From positions 1,178,001 to 1,242,000 of the forward strand of contig NZ_OY760905.1 in NCBI RefSeq assembly GCF_963664135.1: a stretch of DNA of 64,000 nt, in the 5' to 3' direction. Below are positions 45,249 to 54,295 of the stretch, piece by piece. The translations under genes and the position numbers were made by a program. Each line of letters starts with the position of its first letter. The first letter of the stretch is position 1. The notes beneath the pieces were generated by a model. The model searched no databases. It had not been told where the DNA came from and worked only from the letters and a program-made list of their open reading frames with translations. This stretch comes from an uncultured Acetobacterium sp. Lineage in GTDB: Bacteria; Bacillota; Clostridia; Eubacteriales; Eubacteriaceae.

Positions 45249-46277
45249 CTATGACATATAATCAAACACAGATTGTTGCACCACACTTTGTCCCATTTGC
45301 AGGGCTGCCTGGTAAGCCACCTTTTGACTCTGGAAAGCGATATAGGTATAAGCTGCATCGACCCCTTCAACTGATGTTTGTCTTTCTTCCAGATTAAAAT
45401 TCTGGGTTTCATATCGACTGGTCATAAATTCCAGATACTGAGTTTTAGCTCCGATTTCCGTAGTTGTTTGATAGGTTTTGAGACTATTGTCACTAAATAG
45501 ACCATACAGTTTATCAACTTTGTCAAATGAATAATCACCATCTGACTTTTCAAATTCAGTCGCAATTCGACCTAACAAATCATAAAGATTATTCGAAACA
45601 GTTTCCCCTGGAATTACGGTTGAATTCGTTCCATTGCCGACAAAATTAATGCCTGCGGTAGAATAATTAAATACTGTATTCTGGTCAACTTCTTTTGTCG
45701 TATCATCAAATGATACTCCTAAGCCAATGTCTACATAAAGAGAATCACTTTTTAAGGCATCCACAATTGCTTTTTTTGCTGCTGTTTCTTCTGTTAAATC
45801 ATCCAAATTATTCCCATTATACTGAAGTTTACCGCCTACAACCTCAAATGGTTTTTTGTTGTTGCTCCCCCCAAAAAGATACATGCCAGAAGTACTGGTA
45901 TTAAGAGTCTCCAATAACTGGCTTTGAACAGTGCGAAGTTCAGTAGCAATAATTTTTCGTTCATTTATACTTTGGGTAGCATTCATGCCCTGTAAAATTT
46001 TATCTGTCGCTTCAGAAAGAGATGATTCCATTTGACCCAGGGTACTTTCAGAGTTAGTTAGAAAATCATCGGCATGTCTGATATTGTCCTGATATCCTTC
46101 TATCTTTGAGAGATTTCTTCTGATTTGGTATCCTCTAACCGCCGATGCAACGTCTTCTGAAGTACGGGAGTACTTTCTTCCGGTTGCTACCTGGGTATTG
46201 AGTTTATCTAGATCTGACGACAGTCCATTCAAATTGGTTGAATATTTTGAAGTCATCATTCTATATGTAATTCTCAT
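45249..46277 (-). CDS. flgL: FlgL, hook-filament junction protein (HAP3)
   Basis: Junction protein joining hook and filament, exported before flagellin. At 342 aa it has a flagellin-like N-terminus (MRITYRMMTSKYSTNLNGLSS, TGRKYSRTSEDVASAVRGY) and the C-terminal helix (YIAFQSQKVAYQAALQMGQSVVQQS). Starts after AAGGAA, 47 bp downstream of flgK. Confidence 0.92.
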   Translation of the reverse strand: MRITYRMMTSKYSTNLNGLSSDLDKLNTQVATGRKYSRTSEDVASAVRGYQIRRNLSKIEGYQDNIRHADDFLTNSESTLGQMESSLSEATDKILQGMNATQSINERKIIATELRTVQSQLLETLNTSTSGMYLFGGSNNKKPFEVVGGKLQYNGNNLDDLTEETAAKKAIVDALKSDSLYVDIGLGVSFDDTTKEVDQNTVFNYSTAGINFVGNGTNSTVIPGETVSNNLYDLLGRIATEFEKSDGDYSFDKVDKLYGLFSDNSLKTYQTTTEIGAKTQYLEFMTSRYETQNFNLEERQTSVEGVDAAYTYIAFQSQKVAYQAALQMGQSVVQQSVFDYMS

Positions 46278-46324
46278 TTTCTACACGTTCCTTCCTAATA
46301 ATTCAATAAACTGCAAACAGATCA

Positions 46325-47899
46325 CTAAACACCCATTCTATTGATAATATTATCTAAATTTTGGTCTAGTACATTAAAATACCGCATTGCTGCATTATAT
46401 ACTTTTTGGTAGGCAGACAGGTTAACACCTTCTTCATTTAATGAAACCCCAGCCACCGCATCTCTTGCATCTGAGATTGTCTGAAATACATTCGTCGCAG
46501 TTTTGGAGAAATTCGTATTTAATTCAACATCTGTCGCCACTTCACTGACAACGCCTGTCATATACTCATTAAAAGTACCGGTTAGAATTGTATTCCCCGA
46601 GCTATCCTTAAAATCAAGTTTATCACTCATTTTTTCGATCAGTCGAAGGACATTATCTGCACTGGCTGGGGTAGCTTTATAATCTGCCGTTGGAGGTGGA
46701 TCTATTACAGGATTTCTTGTCGTATTAATATAAGAGGGGTTTTTTAACCAAGCAGTAGAAACCTGGAGATTCTTTGCGGTAATATTTGCTGTTGATGTTC
46801 CTGTTGAGTCAGTAAACAATGGTAATTCTGTCGTTGCACCAGTAATATCACTATTAATAGCATTTAATTCTTTTGCAAACTGTTTGGCAAAAACATCCAT
46901 TTTTTTAGAGTAGTAGTAAATCCCTTTCGAATCACTCTCTCCAACTGTTGTATCTGCAAAGCTGCCTTTTCCATTGATCAGGTTGATATAACCTCGAAGT
47001 GAACCATCAATCACATTGCTGTTAATACCGGTCTTTTCTATGCCGGTGGTATCTACAATTTTCAGCTGCACGTTTAAAGGATCCGCTGAATCAAGACTCA
47101 TTTCTGAATATTTATCATTATCAACCAAGACTATATCGTCACCGCCGGATTGATTCTTAATTTTAATGCTGTAATGGGGAATAGAGAGATTCTCCGAGAT
47201 CACATCTGCCGGAGACATACTCACTTCAATATTGGCAACACCGGATAACTTGTCGATCAGTAAATTTCTTTGGTCATAAAGTTCATTGGGTGTATTACCA
47301 TATATTTCTTCTGTCTGAATCTGTTTATTTAAACTGGCGATGTTTTTCACATAGGTATTAAACTCACTATCAACGACAACCGCTAAATTTTCTGTTTGTT
47401 CAGTTCTTACTTCCTCAAGTTGGGTCGCATACATATTAATCACTTGGGTTACTTTTTCCGCTGCGGAGCGGGCCACTTGAGCGATATCTGAACTGGTTGG
47501 CGATTGGGTCAAACTCTGCAAATCATTAACAAAACTGGACAGCTCGCCCTGCAATGCTTCCGTTGAAGCTTCATCAAAGACGTCTTCCAGATTTGAAAGC
47601 CCTTTTACCATCGTTGTGTATCGATTGTCTTCGGCATTTTGGGTACGATAACGGGCATCAATATAGGGATCTCGCAATTGAGTTGTTCTGATGGCTTTTG
47701 CCCCGATGCCGGTGGATACTTTCGGAGTTGCATATTTTTCGACCATACCACTGGTGGTAACCGAAACGATATCCACCCGTTGTCTGGTATATCCTTCTGT
47801 ATTGACGTTGGAAATATTATTTCCAACTATATTAATGCTTGCCTGGCTGGCTTCCATGGCTCTACTGGCAACGCTATATGCTAAAAATGTTGCAGTCAT
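46325..47899 (-). CDS. flgK: FlgK, hook-filament junction protein (HAP1)
   Basis: First junction protein on the hook. The 524-aa protein carries the rod/hook N-terminal motif (NIVGNNISNVNTEGYTRQRVDI), the FlgK segment IASLNKQI and NELYDQRNLLIDKLS, and the C-terminal GVNLSEEGVNL-like GVSLNEEGVNLSAYQKVYNAA. Its chaperone gene flgN precedes it by 16 bp. Confidence 0.95.
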   Translation of the reverse strand: MTATFLAYSVASRAMEASQASINIVGNNISNVNTEGYTRQRVDIVSVTTSGMVEKYATPKVSTGIGAKAIRTTQLRDPYIDARYRTQNAEDNRYTTMVKGLSNLEDVFDEASTEALQGELSSFVNDLQSLTQSPTSSDIAQVARSAAEKVTQVINMYATQLEEVRTEQTENLAVVVDSEFNTYVKNIASLNKQIQTEEIYGNTPNELYDQRNLLIDKLSGVANIEVSMSPADVISENLSIPHYSIKIKNQSGGDDIVLVDNDKYSEMSLDSADPLNVQLKIVDTTGIEKTGINSNVIDGSLRGYINLINGKGSFADTTVGESDSKGIYYYSKKMDVFAKQFAKELNAINSDITGATTELPLFTDSTGTSTANITAKNLQVSTAWLKNPSYINTTRNPVIDPPPTADYKATPASADNVLRLIEKMSDKLDFKDSSGNTILTGTFNEYMTGVVSEVATDVELNTNFSKTATNVFQTISDARDAVAGVSLNEEGVNLSAYQKVYNAAMRYFNVLDQNLDNIINRMGV

Positions 47900-47915
47900 T
47901 ATATTTCTCCTTTAT

Positions 47916-48413
47916 TTAAATGCTTTTCTCAAAGGTGTTGATCAGTTTTGTTTTTTCCGATTCTTTGCCATCTTGTTTATAGGTAGTTTTATCACTTTTT
48001 AAATCAAATTGGGCAATATTTTTATTGACAGTATGTAGCTTTGTTTGAAGCAAAGTCTTGCATTTTTCTTTGTAAAACTCTATTTCTTTAGTTGTTTCTC
48101 TAAATTGACCGAGCAGTTCAAAAAAACGCATTTGCTCATCGGCCGGGAATTGTAGAACTACCTCTGATAGTTTTTTTCCGTTGACATTTAATTTTGTCAT
48201 ATAATCTGCAACGTCCTTATCGAAATTCTTTATTTTATAAAGATATATCTGCTGGTGATTAAGGTTATCGCTTAATTCATCGATACTATTACTTTGAATC
48301 AGCATAAGCTCATCTTTTAGTTTAGGAATCATATCCCGATGAAGCTTAACAACCCCGAAAAGATAGTCATAAAAACTATCGAGCGTTTCTTTATATTCTT
48401 TTGTTTCAAGCAT
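47916..48413 (-). CDS. flgN: FlgN-type chaperone
   Basis: Export chaperone for FlgK and FlgL. The 165-aa protein is helical, with a long coiled coil (about 20-135) and a charged tail. Size and position between flgM and flgK match B. subtilis YvyG/FlgN. Good RBS (GAGGAGG). Confidence 0.8.
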   Translation of the reverse strand: MLETKEYKETLDSFYDYLFGVVKLHRDMIPKLKDELMLIQSNSIDELSDNLNHQQIYLYKIKNFDKDVADYMTKLNVNGKKLSEVVLQFPADEQMRFFELLGQFRETTKEIEFYKEKCKTLLQTKLHTVNKNIAQFDLKSDKTTYKQDGKESEKTKLINTFEKSI

Positions 48414-48453
48414 GTTAAGCCTCCTCGAAATTCTTCATTTTAATTCTTGCTTC

Positions 48454-48762
48454 TTATTTTAAGAGCGCATCAACCAATGCCTCGGTTGGCACATGGTAGG
48501 TTCCGTTCTTAACGGCTTCTTTTAATTCACTTAAACGGTCTGAATCTTTTACGGTTACATCGTATAAAATGGCTGATTTTGCAGTAGACACCCGACTGTC
48601 TTCAAAGGTTGCACTACGACTGTTTGAAATGTCAGTGCTGTCCAATTTATTTTTTGCAATGCCTTTTTTGTTTTCAGAATCAACGCGACGGGTGGATTCT
48701 GTTGCTGTCTCCTGTCCAATTTTAGACTGGACGACGGGATTATTGCCTAATGATATTTTCAT
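48454..48762 (-). CDS. flgM: FlgM, anti-sigma-28 factor
   Basis: Binds and holds sigma-28 (FliA) until the hook is complete and FlgM is exported. The 102-aa protein has a disordered polar N-terminal half and the C-terminal sigma-binding helices (SDRLSELKEAVKNGTYHV and VDALLK). First gene of flgM-flgN-flgK-flgL-yviE, with a sigma-28 promoter about 95 bp upstream, giving the usual feedback. Confidence 0.88.
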   Translation of the reverse strand: MKISLGNNPVVQSKIGQETATESTRRVDSENKKGIAKNKLDSTDISNSRSATFEDSRVSTAKSAILYDVTVKDSDRLSELKEAVKNGTYHVPTEALVDALLK

Positions 48763-48854
48763 GACTAAACCTCCTTCATTATTATATAGTACGATAATTT
48801 ATTTTTGCTGATTATTTTTTATGATAATTAAGCTATTTTTATCTCTTGATATAC

Positions 48855-48882
48855 ATATCGTCATTATAAAAGAAAACTTTAG
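48855..48882 (-). promoter_or_regulatory. Sigma-28 promoter of the flgM operon
   Basis: Minus strand CTAAA (48878-48882), 16-bp spacer, ACGATAT (48855-48861). Confidence 0.85.
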
Positions 48883-48926
48883 AAAAAGATAGCAAATATT
48901 ATTGTTTAACATGCGTTCATAAGCAA

Positions 48927-49037
48927 ATAATCCAGACATCATTTATGTGCGATGATGTCTGGATTATGAGGGGCGGGTAGTACCCGCAGATGGACGTTAA
49001 GTTTGTGCTTTGAGTGCCGGGCGATTGATAATCGCCC
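48927..49037. repeat. Cluster of three hairpins after cheB (REP-like / terminator)
   Basis: Three palindromes in 111 bp. They are a perfect 16-bp stem with 9-nt loop (48927-48942/48952-48967), a short GC-rich GCGGGTA-G-TACCCGC (about 48974-48988), and GGGCGATT/AATCGCCC with a 3-nt loop (49019-49026/49030-49037). The first may terminate cheB transcription but lacks a good T-run. The GC-rich units look like a repetitive extragenic element; genome copy number is unknown. Confidence 0.7.
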
Positions 49038-49057
49038 CCACAGAATAATACGTTATG

Positions 49058-50092
49058 TTATTTTGATAAGAACCGGATGATTTCGTCAGCGATTCGATCG
49101 AGGGGGAGTTGTTTTTCTACCCCGCCGATGTTGAAGGCGACCATGGGCATGCCGTAGACGATGGATGTTTTTTCATCCTGGCCGATGGTGTAGGCACCTG
49201 TTTTTTTCATCTTAAGCAGTCCATTTGCGCCGTCTCTGCCCATGCCGGTAAGGATAACACCAATTGACTTTTTGCCGGCTACATCCGCTACAGAATCGAA
49301 AAGAACGTCAACTGACGGGCAATGACCGCTTACTTTTTCTTCCTGGGTACATTTTACAATATAGTCGGTTCCTCTTTTTGCTAACCGCATCTGGTAATTG
49401 CCGGGAGCAATTAGAACTCGGCCAGGTTTTAATACATCGCCGTCTTCTGCTTCTTTTACTTCCAGCTCACAGGTATTGTTTAACCGCTCGGCATAAAGTT
49501 TGGTGAAAACCGGTGGCATGTGCTGAACAATAATGATTGGCGGCATGTCTCTGGGCAAAGCCGAGATAACCGCATGGATGGCATCGGTTCCGCCAGTTGA
49601 GGCGCCGATGGCAATAACGGTACTCATGGTGTCAATACCTTGATTGGCAATGGGTTTGCTTGGCGTATAGTCCCTTTTTAGATTACCTACCTTGGCGGTT
49701 GATGCGATTTTGATTTTAATGATCAGCTCATTGACAAAAGATGCCATCCCGCCTGGTCTGGTAACATTGGGTTTGGTAACAAATTCCACCGCACCGGCAT
49801 CTAAAGCGTCCAGAACATTCTTTGACACGGAACTTACTACAATTACCGGTAATGGATATTGAGGCATGAGTTTTTTTAGAAATTCAATGCCGTTCATTTT
49901 AGGCATTTCAACATCTAGTGTTAAGACGTCAGGTTTTAATTTGATGATCAAATCTCTGGCCATATATGGGTCTGTTGCGGTCCCGACGACTTCGATATCC
50001 GGATCTTTCGATATTTCTCTTGATAAAGACTCACGAAAGACCAAGGAATCGTCTACGATCAGCACCTTAATTCTTTGCTTAAGTCTCATCAT
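49058..50092 (-). CDS. cheB: CheB, receptor glutamate methylesterase/deamidase
   Basis: Demethylates and deamidates receptors when phosphorylated by CheA. The 344-aa protein has an N-terminal receiver (VLIVDDS, phospho-Asp in LTLDVEMPKMNG, Lys in VTKPN) and a C-terminal esterase with the Ser-His-Asp triad in IGASTGGTDAI, QHMPPVFT and GMGRDGANG. It lies 11 bp after cheW, an AGGAGG site preceding it. Confidence 0.96.
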   Translation of the reverse strand: MMRLKQRIKVLIVDDSLVFRESLSREISKDPDIEVVGTATDPYMARDLIIKLKPDVLTLDVEMPKMNGIEFLKKLMPQYPLPVIVVSSVSKNVLDALDAGAVEFVTKPNVTRPGGMASFVNELIIKIKIASTAKVGNLKRDYTPSKPIANQGIDTMSTVIAIGASTGGTDAIHAVISALPRDMPPIIIVQHMPPVFTKLYAERLNNTCELEVKEAEDGDVLKPGRVLIAPGNYQMRLAKRGTDYIVKCTQEEKVSGHCPSVDVLFDSVADVAGKKSIGVILTGMGRDGANGLLKMKKTGAYTIGQDEKTSIVYGMPMVAFNIGGVEKQLPLDRIADEIIRFLSK

Positions 50093-50103
50093 GGATCCTC
50101 CTA

Positions 50104-50607
50104 CTATTTTTCTTCAAGCAACTCTTCAATGACTTCTATCTCTTCATTTTTTAACAGTCTTTCACAATCAAGTAATAATTGAACTTTTCCGCCGGCCTTT
50201 CCAATCCCTTTCATAAAACGATTTTCAAAGCCAGTTTTATTGGATGGTGGTGGGGCGATTTCTTCATCATCAATGGTCAAGACTTCTTCAACATTATCGA
50301 CGATTAATCCAACCGATACGGCTTCAATGTCGATAACAACAATACAGGTTCGGTCATTGTAATCGACCGGTTCTTTCCCGAATTGCAATCTGACATCCAA
50401 TACCGGGATAATCTTGCCTCGTAAATTTATGATTCCTTTTATATAGGTTGGTACTTCTGGAACCTTGGTAATTGATTGCATCCCAATAATTTCAGTTACA
50501 TATTTAATTTCGATACCGAATACTTCATCCTCTAATGAAAAAGTAAGAAATCTGCCGTGTTGAGTATCTTCTTCCAGATTGTAATTATCTACAACATTCT
50601 CTGCCAT
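50104..50607 (-). CDS. cheW: CheW, chemotaxis coupling protein
   Basis: Couples receptors to CheA. The 167-aa SH3-like protein has LTFSLEDEVFGIEIKYVTEII, VPEVPTYIKGIINLRGKIIPVLDVRLQFG and VDNVEEVLTI, all typical. I start at ATG 50607 after AGAGGAG; the longer frame upstream overlaps the promoter. First gene of cheW-cheB, which has its own sigma-A-like promoter. Confidence 0.95.
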   Translation of the reverse strand: MAENVVDNYNLEEDTQHGRFLTFSLEDEVFGIEIKYVTEIIGMQSITKVPEVPTYIKGIINLRGKIIPVLDVRLQFGKEPVDYNDRTCIVVIDIEAVSVGLIVDNVEEVLTIDDEEIAPPPSNKTGFENRFMKGIGKAGGKVQLLLDCERLLKNEEIEVIEELLEEK

Positions 50608-50653
50608 TATAATTCTCCTCTTTGAATGAATTTTAAAAGTTCTCATTTTTTCT

Positions 50654-50683
50654 ATTATACTTTATACTTGCTAAAAGGTACAA
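50654..50683 (-). promoter_or_regulatory. Sigma-A type promoter of cheW-cheB
   Basis: Minus strand TTGTAC (50678-50683), 18-bp spacer, TATAAT (50654-50659), about 45 bp before the cheW start and after the cheD terminator. No sigma-28 match nearby, so these chemotaxis genes seem to be under the housekeeping sigma factor. Confidence 0.6.
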
Positions 50684-50768
50684 CCTATTTTATACATCGC
50701 TTTGAGAAAACATGTTCTTTTTTTACCCGAATAACTAACATCTAAACTTTACTTTGAATTTTTATTAT

Positions 50769-50796
50769 TAAAAAAGCTGGGCACGGAGTGCTCAGC
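50769..50796 (-). terminator. Terminator of the fliM-to-cheD operon
   Basis: 9-bp stem GCTGGGCAC/GTGCTCAGC with a G-U type mismatch and 3-nt loop, followed on the minus strand by six T. 54 bp past the cheD stop. Confidence 0.88.
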
Positions 50797-50850
50797 AGAT
50801 GACTGATTATTTTATATTAATATGAACGGTTCAAAATAATAAAGTCCTGA

Positions 50851-51339
50851 CTAAAACTCCTCAATTCTGCGATTAAGGGATTGAATCTTCATAATTCCTG
50901 TTTCCAGATCAAAATATTGCGTTCTTCCAAAATTTAAACCGGTGTCTTCTGCCAGAATGGGAATGCGCAATTGACTCAACACCTGTTTGACACAAATAAT
51001 ATTTCTTTCTCCAATGGCGCCCAACTTACTGCCTGGCTGAACCTCAAACATTTGGGCTCCGCCAGCAATCTTTGCAACAATTCGATTATTTCCACATCCA
51101 GCCCGTTTCATTTCTGCGACCAAATCAACAAGAGCTGTATCGGCAAACTTTTTTCGATTAATATCCTTGTTTGAAAAATTAGTACTGTCCGGCAGCATAA
51201 TATGCGACAATCCACCAACCTTTGTGACCTTGTCGTATAAGCATACTCCCACACAAGAACCCAAAGCATAGGTGACTAACACTTCCGGGCCCTTTGCTAA
51301 TTTATAATCTGATATTCCAATTACAAGCGATTGATTCAT
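50851..51339 (-). CDS. cheD: CheD, receptor glutamine deamidase
   Basis: Deamidates receptor glutamines and stimulates CheC phosphatase. The 162-aa protein has the catalytic Cys in YALGSCVGVCLYD, the His in GGLSHIMLP and the Thr-containing strand KIAGGAQMF with GERNI. Its ATG overlaps the cheC stop (ATGA), giving tight coupling of the CheC-CheD pair. Confidence 0.95.
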   Translation of the reverse strand: MNQSLVIGISDYKLAKGPEVLVTYALGSCVGVCLYDKVTKVGGLSHIMLPDSTNFSNKDINRKKFADTALVDLVAEMKRAGCGNNRIVAKIAGGAQMFEVQPGSKLGAIGERNIICVKQVLSQLRIPILAEDTGLNFGRTQYFDLETGIMKIQSLNRRIEEF

Positions 51340-51953
51340 ATTTCCAGCCCTAATTTTTGCATTATGATTTTTAATGTATTGATTTCAGCAAACATGATCA
51401 TATTACTTTTTAAATCATTGGTTTCCCCAAGAAAATTCTCTTCAATAAACATTAATTTGTCACCAATCGCTCCAAATTCAATAATCGGCACACTCATCAG
51501 GGCTCCAACCATGTCAATCGCCACGTAAGGAACTGATACTTCAATTGATAATCCTGTTAAAGCCGAAATGGCATTGACATATGACGATGCAAGAATATTG
51601 CCAATTTCTTTAATACCGGATATTTTCATTTCACTTAATTCTTCTTCGCTATCATCTTCACCAACCAGAATGTCCATAATACTCTTGGCATCTTCGACAT
51701 TGAGCAAAAACATGATCATGCCATGGGCGTCTCCACTAAAATTCACAAGCACTGCCACTGTCATGGTTTCAGCTCCACCCAGGTTTTCAACCGCCTCGTC
51801 GAAGCCCGTGATCCGAACGCTTGGTACGCTCATATCAACTTTCTCGTCTAAAATGGTCGCTAACGCAGTGGCCGCATTACCGGCGCCGATATTTCCAATT
51901 TCACGCAGCATATCAATTTGCATTTCATTTAGTTCATCGTAATTCTCGAACAA
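51336..51953 (-). CDS. cheC: CheC, CheY-P phosphatase
   Basis: Dephosphorylates CheY-P. The 205-aa protein has two active-site repeats with the conserved Glu and Asn: MLREIGNIGAGNAATALA and ISGIKEIGNILASSYVNAI. Translation appears to start at TTG (51951-51953), 7 bp after GAGG. It lies 40 bp after the fapA gene and overlaps cheD. Confidence 0.93.
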   Translation of the reverse strand: MFENYDELNEMQIDMLREIGNIGAGNAATALATILDEKVDMSVPSVRITGFDEAVENLGGAETMTVAVLVNFSGDAHGMIMFLLNVEDAKSIMDILVGEDDSEEELSEMKISGIKEIGNILASSYVNAISALTGLSIEVSVPYVAIDMVGALMSVPIIEFGAIGDKLMFIEENFLGETNDLKSNMIMFAEINTLKIIMQKLGLEI

Positions 51954-51993
51954 ATTTTTACCTCTTTCTTCTCAATTTTTTTCGGATTCTATT

Positions 51994-53439
51994 TTACAAC
52001 ATACCATTTACGATATTATCATTATCCCAATAAATTTTGCAATGCTCCAGGGTATCCAAATCAAACTGAAAGAGCATATCCCCGAAATAGATTCGCGTTC
52101 CCCGATAAAGTTTTCTTTTAACTGAAACGGAACCATAATAATTAGTACATCCCTCATTTCCAGTCTGTGCGATTGCTTCATTGATTTCACTGATCTCTTT
52201 TTTAAATTGGATAACATGTTTGTCAAGTTCTCTTTTTATATTAGCAAGCTGTTTCATCGCCGGATTATCGTGACTTCGGCTCAAAATATCTTTTTTCTCC
52301 TGATTTAGCAGTAGTTCATTAACTTGAGATTCTTTTGCATACGTTTCTTCCAGCTGTTGTTTAACGACTTCCTTTTTTTTGTTGAGCTTGTCGAGTGCCT
52401 CTTCATCAATTGTTTTTTCCCCAAGAATTCGAATAATCGTAGGATATTCCCGTTCATTGCCGATTTCTTTTGCAATCAATTCTCCAGAGAGCATGATTTC
52501 CCCGCCGACTATGAGTTCTTTTGAACCCGAAAGGAAAATATTCCCCTTACAGGTTATTTTTCCACCAATTATATAATCAACAGTAATATCCCCTTCAACA
52601 AAAATTAAAGCATTTTCGATATAATTACAGCGAAGATCTTTTTTTACAGTAACCACTCCAGAGCCTCCGCCATAGATACCTTTTGATATCATGACATTTC
52701 CACTGGCTTCTATTCTCGTAGCTTCTTCAACAACACCTTTGATCACTAAATTACCACCAGCTTTAACTGAAAAACCACTGCTGACATCGCCATCAATAGT
52801 GACATCGCCTGAAAAATCAATATTTCCGGTTGAAAAATCAACATTCCGGGTAATATGCAACATTTCATTAATATTAATGGTACTAACAAATTTAATGATA
52901 CCGTCGCAATCTGCGATCAGTTTTGTCTCATCCTCGCTTAAACTTGTGTTTTTACCTGCCGGAACTAATGGTTTTCTTCCTTTTGAAGCCTTAATGGTTC
53001 CTCCCAGAATATTCATGCCATCCAAACCCATTGTTTCTTCAGTGATCTCACATAAAACCTGACCCTTTTTAACCATCTGAAAATAACTCAGGTTTTTATA
53101 GTCAATTGTGTCTTCTTCACTATATTCCGGTTTATACTCGTCATCTTTTTTCACAAGCAATTTAACTTTACCATCTTCTCCATCAATCGACGCTTTGGCT
53201 TCTGCAACTTTTATTCGAATATTATAAATCGGTCTCTGCGCCAATTTATCAATGGCACTGTCAATAATACCATAGACAATCCCCTGCTCTTTTAAGGCAT
53301 CAACTAATTCCTCTTTGGTAAAGACCTGATTGCCATCTTCCTGTTTTTCCAGCTTAATGAAACCCTGCTGCTTGTCTTCACTAATGCTGACTTCAATTAA
53401 ATTCACACTTTCCGCAATTTTTGCATTCTCCTCAATCAT
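51994..53439 (-). CDS. FapA/DUF342 flagellar assembly protein A
   Basis: A 481-aa DUF342 protein. The middle (about 170-310) has a right-handed beta-helix with repeated short Gly/Val strands (DVTIDGDVSSGFSVKAGGNL, GNVMISKGIYGGGSG), and a C-terminal coiled coil follows (about 345-430). DUF342 proteins sit in many Firmicutes motility operons and influence flagellation, but the mechanism is unsettled. No membrane segments. Between flgF and cheC in the long operon. Confidence 0.8.
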   Translation of the reverse strand: MIEENAKIAESVNLIEVSISEDKQQGFIKLEKQEDGNQVFTKEELVDALKEQGIVYGIIDSAIDKLAQRPIYNIRIKVAEAKASIDGEDGKVKLLVKKDDEYKPEYSEEDTIDYKNLSYFQMVKKGQVLCEITEETMGLDGMNILGGTIKASKGRKPLVPAGKNTSLSEDETKLIADCDGIIKFVSTININEMLHITRNVDFSTGNIDFSGDVTIDGDVSSGFSVKAGGNLVIKGVVEEATRIEASGNVMISKGIYGGGSGVVTVKKDLRCNYIENALIFVEGDITVDYIIGGKITCKGNIFLSGSKELIVGGEIMLSGELIAKEIGNEREYPTIIRILGEKTIDEEALDKLNKKKEVVKQQLEETYAKESQVNELLLNQEKKDILSRSHDNPAMKQLANIKRELDKHVIQFKKEISEINEAIAQTGNEGCTNYYGSVSVKRKLYRGTRIYFGDMLFQFDLDTLEHCKIYWDNDNIVNGML

Positions 53440-53501
53440 AACCCATCCCCAATTCTATAAATATGTTTAGACTCAACTTTTCTATGTACACATTACCGTT
53501 A

Positions 53502-54203
53502 TTATCTTAGTTGGTTGACTGTTTTTTCCATTTCATCTGTGGATTGAACTATTTTTGAATTAAAAGAAAAGGCTCTGTTCGCTTCCAGCATTTTCACCAT
53601 TTCAGTGGCTGAATCGGTGGCTGAAGATTCCAGGTATCCAGTTCTAACGATACTTACGTTGTCAGCTACCGGCTGGCCCGACACATTAGATATGGTAAAT
53701 TGATTACTTCCCAGTAATGTTAACCCATAGGGATTGGAAAAAGAAACCACTCCCAGGTTTTCAGCGTTAAAACCACCCGTAATATTCATGGGATTGTTGT
53801 CCTTACCCAATACATAATTTCCTCTGGCATCAACAAGAAAACTTTGTGTTCCTTCAATGCTGATATGAAAGTTGCCATCTCTGGTGTATGTGGTTGTATT
53901 GGTCTCTTTATTTTGAATAGCGAAAAATCCGGATCCTACGATGGCACAATCCATATCTCGCGTTGTTGGCTGCATTTCACCCTGAGTGAAATCGATACCA
54001 ATCTTCTCAACTTTGGCTCCGTGTCCGGTGCTGATTGTCGTACCAGCACCACCATCAATATTTTCGTAGAGTAATGATGCAAATGCTGTAACCTGTGGCT
54101 TAAAAGCGATGGTGTTAATATTCGCAACATTGTTGGCAATGGTGTTCAGGCTATTCTGTTGTGCAATCATGCCGAGTTTTGAAGCGTAAAATCCTCTTAT
54201 CAT
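53502..54203 (-). CDS. Flagellar hook-basal body protein (FlgF/FlhO-like rod protein)
   Basis: A 233-aa rod protein: N-terminal MIRGFYASKLGMIAQQNSLNTI with NNVANINTIAFKPQ, the internal GSGFFAIQ and TRDGNFHIS motifs, and the C-terminal MVKMLEANRAFSFNSKIV. It is the second of two FlgF/G paralogues after fliA, like flhO-flhP in B. subtilis. Which of the two is the proximal or distal rod subunit cannot be settled by eye. Confidence 0.85.
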   Translation of the reverse strand: MIRGFYASKLGMIAQQNSLNTIANNVANINTIAFKPQVTAFASLLYENIDGGAGTTISTGHGAKVEKIGIDFTQGEMQPTTRDMDCAIVGSGFFAIQNKETNTTTYTRDGNFHISIEGTQSFLVDARGNYVLGKDNNPMNITGGFNAENLGVVSFSNPYGLTLLGSNQFTISNVSGQPVADNVSIVRTGYLESSATDSATEMVKMLEANRAFSFNSKIVQSTDEMEKTVNQLR

Positions 54204-54295
54204 AATAATGCTCCTCTTGTTATCTCATTCTCAGGCTATCAGAAACGGTAATGGATTGCTAAACTGTTTATTCTGAATTACCTGGTTATTTATTT

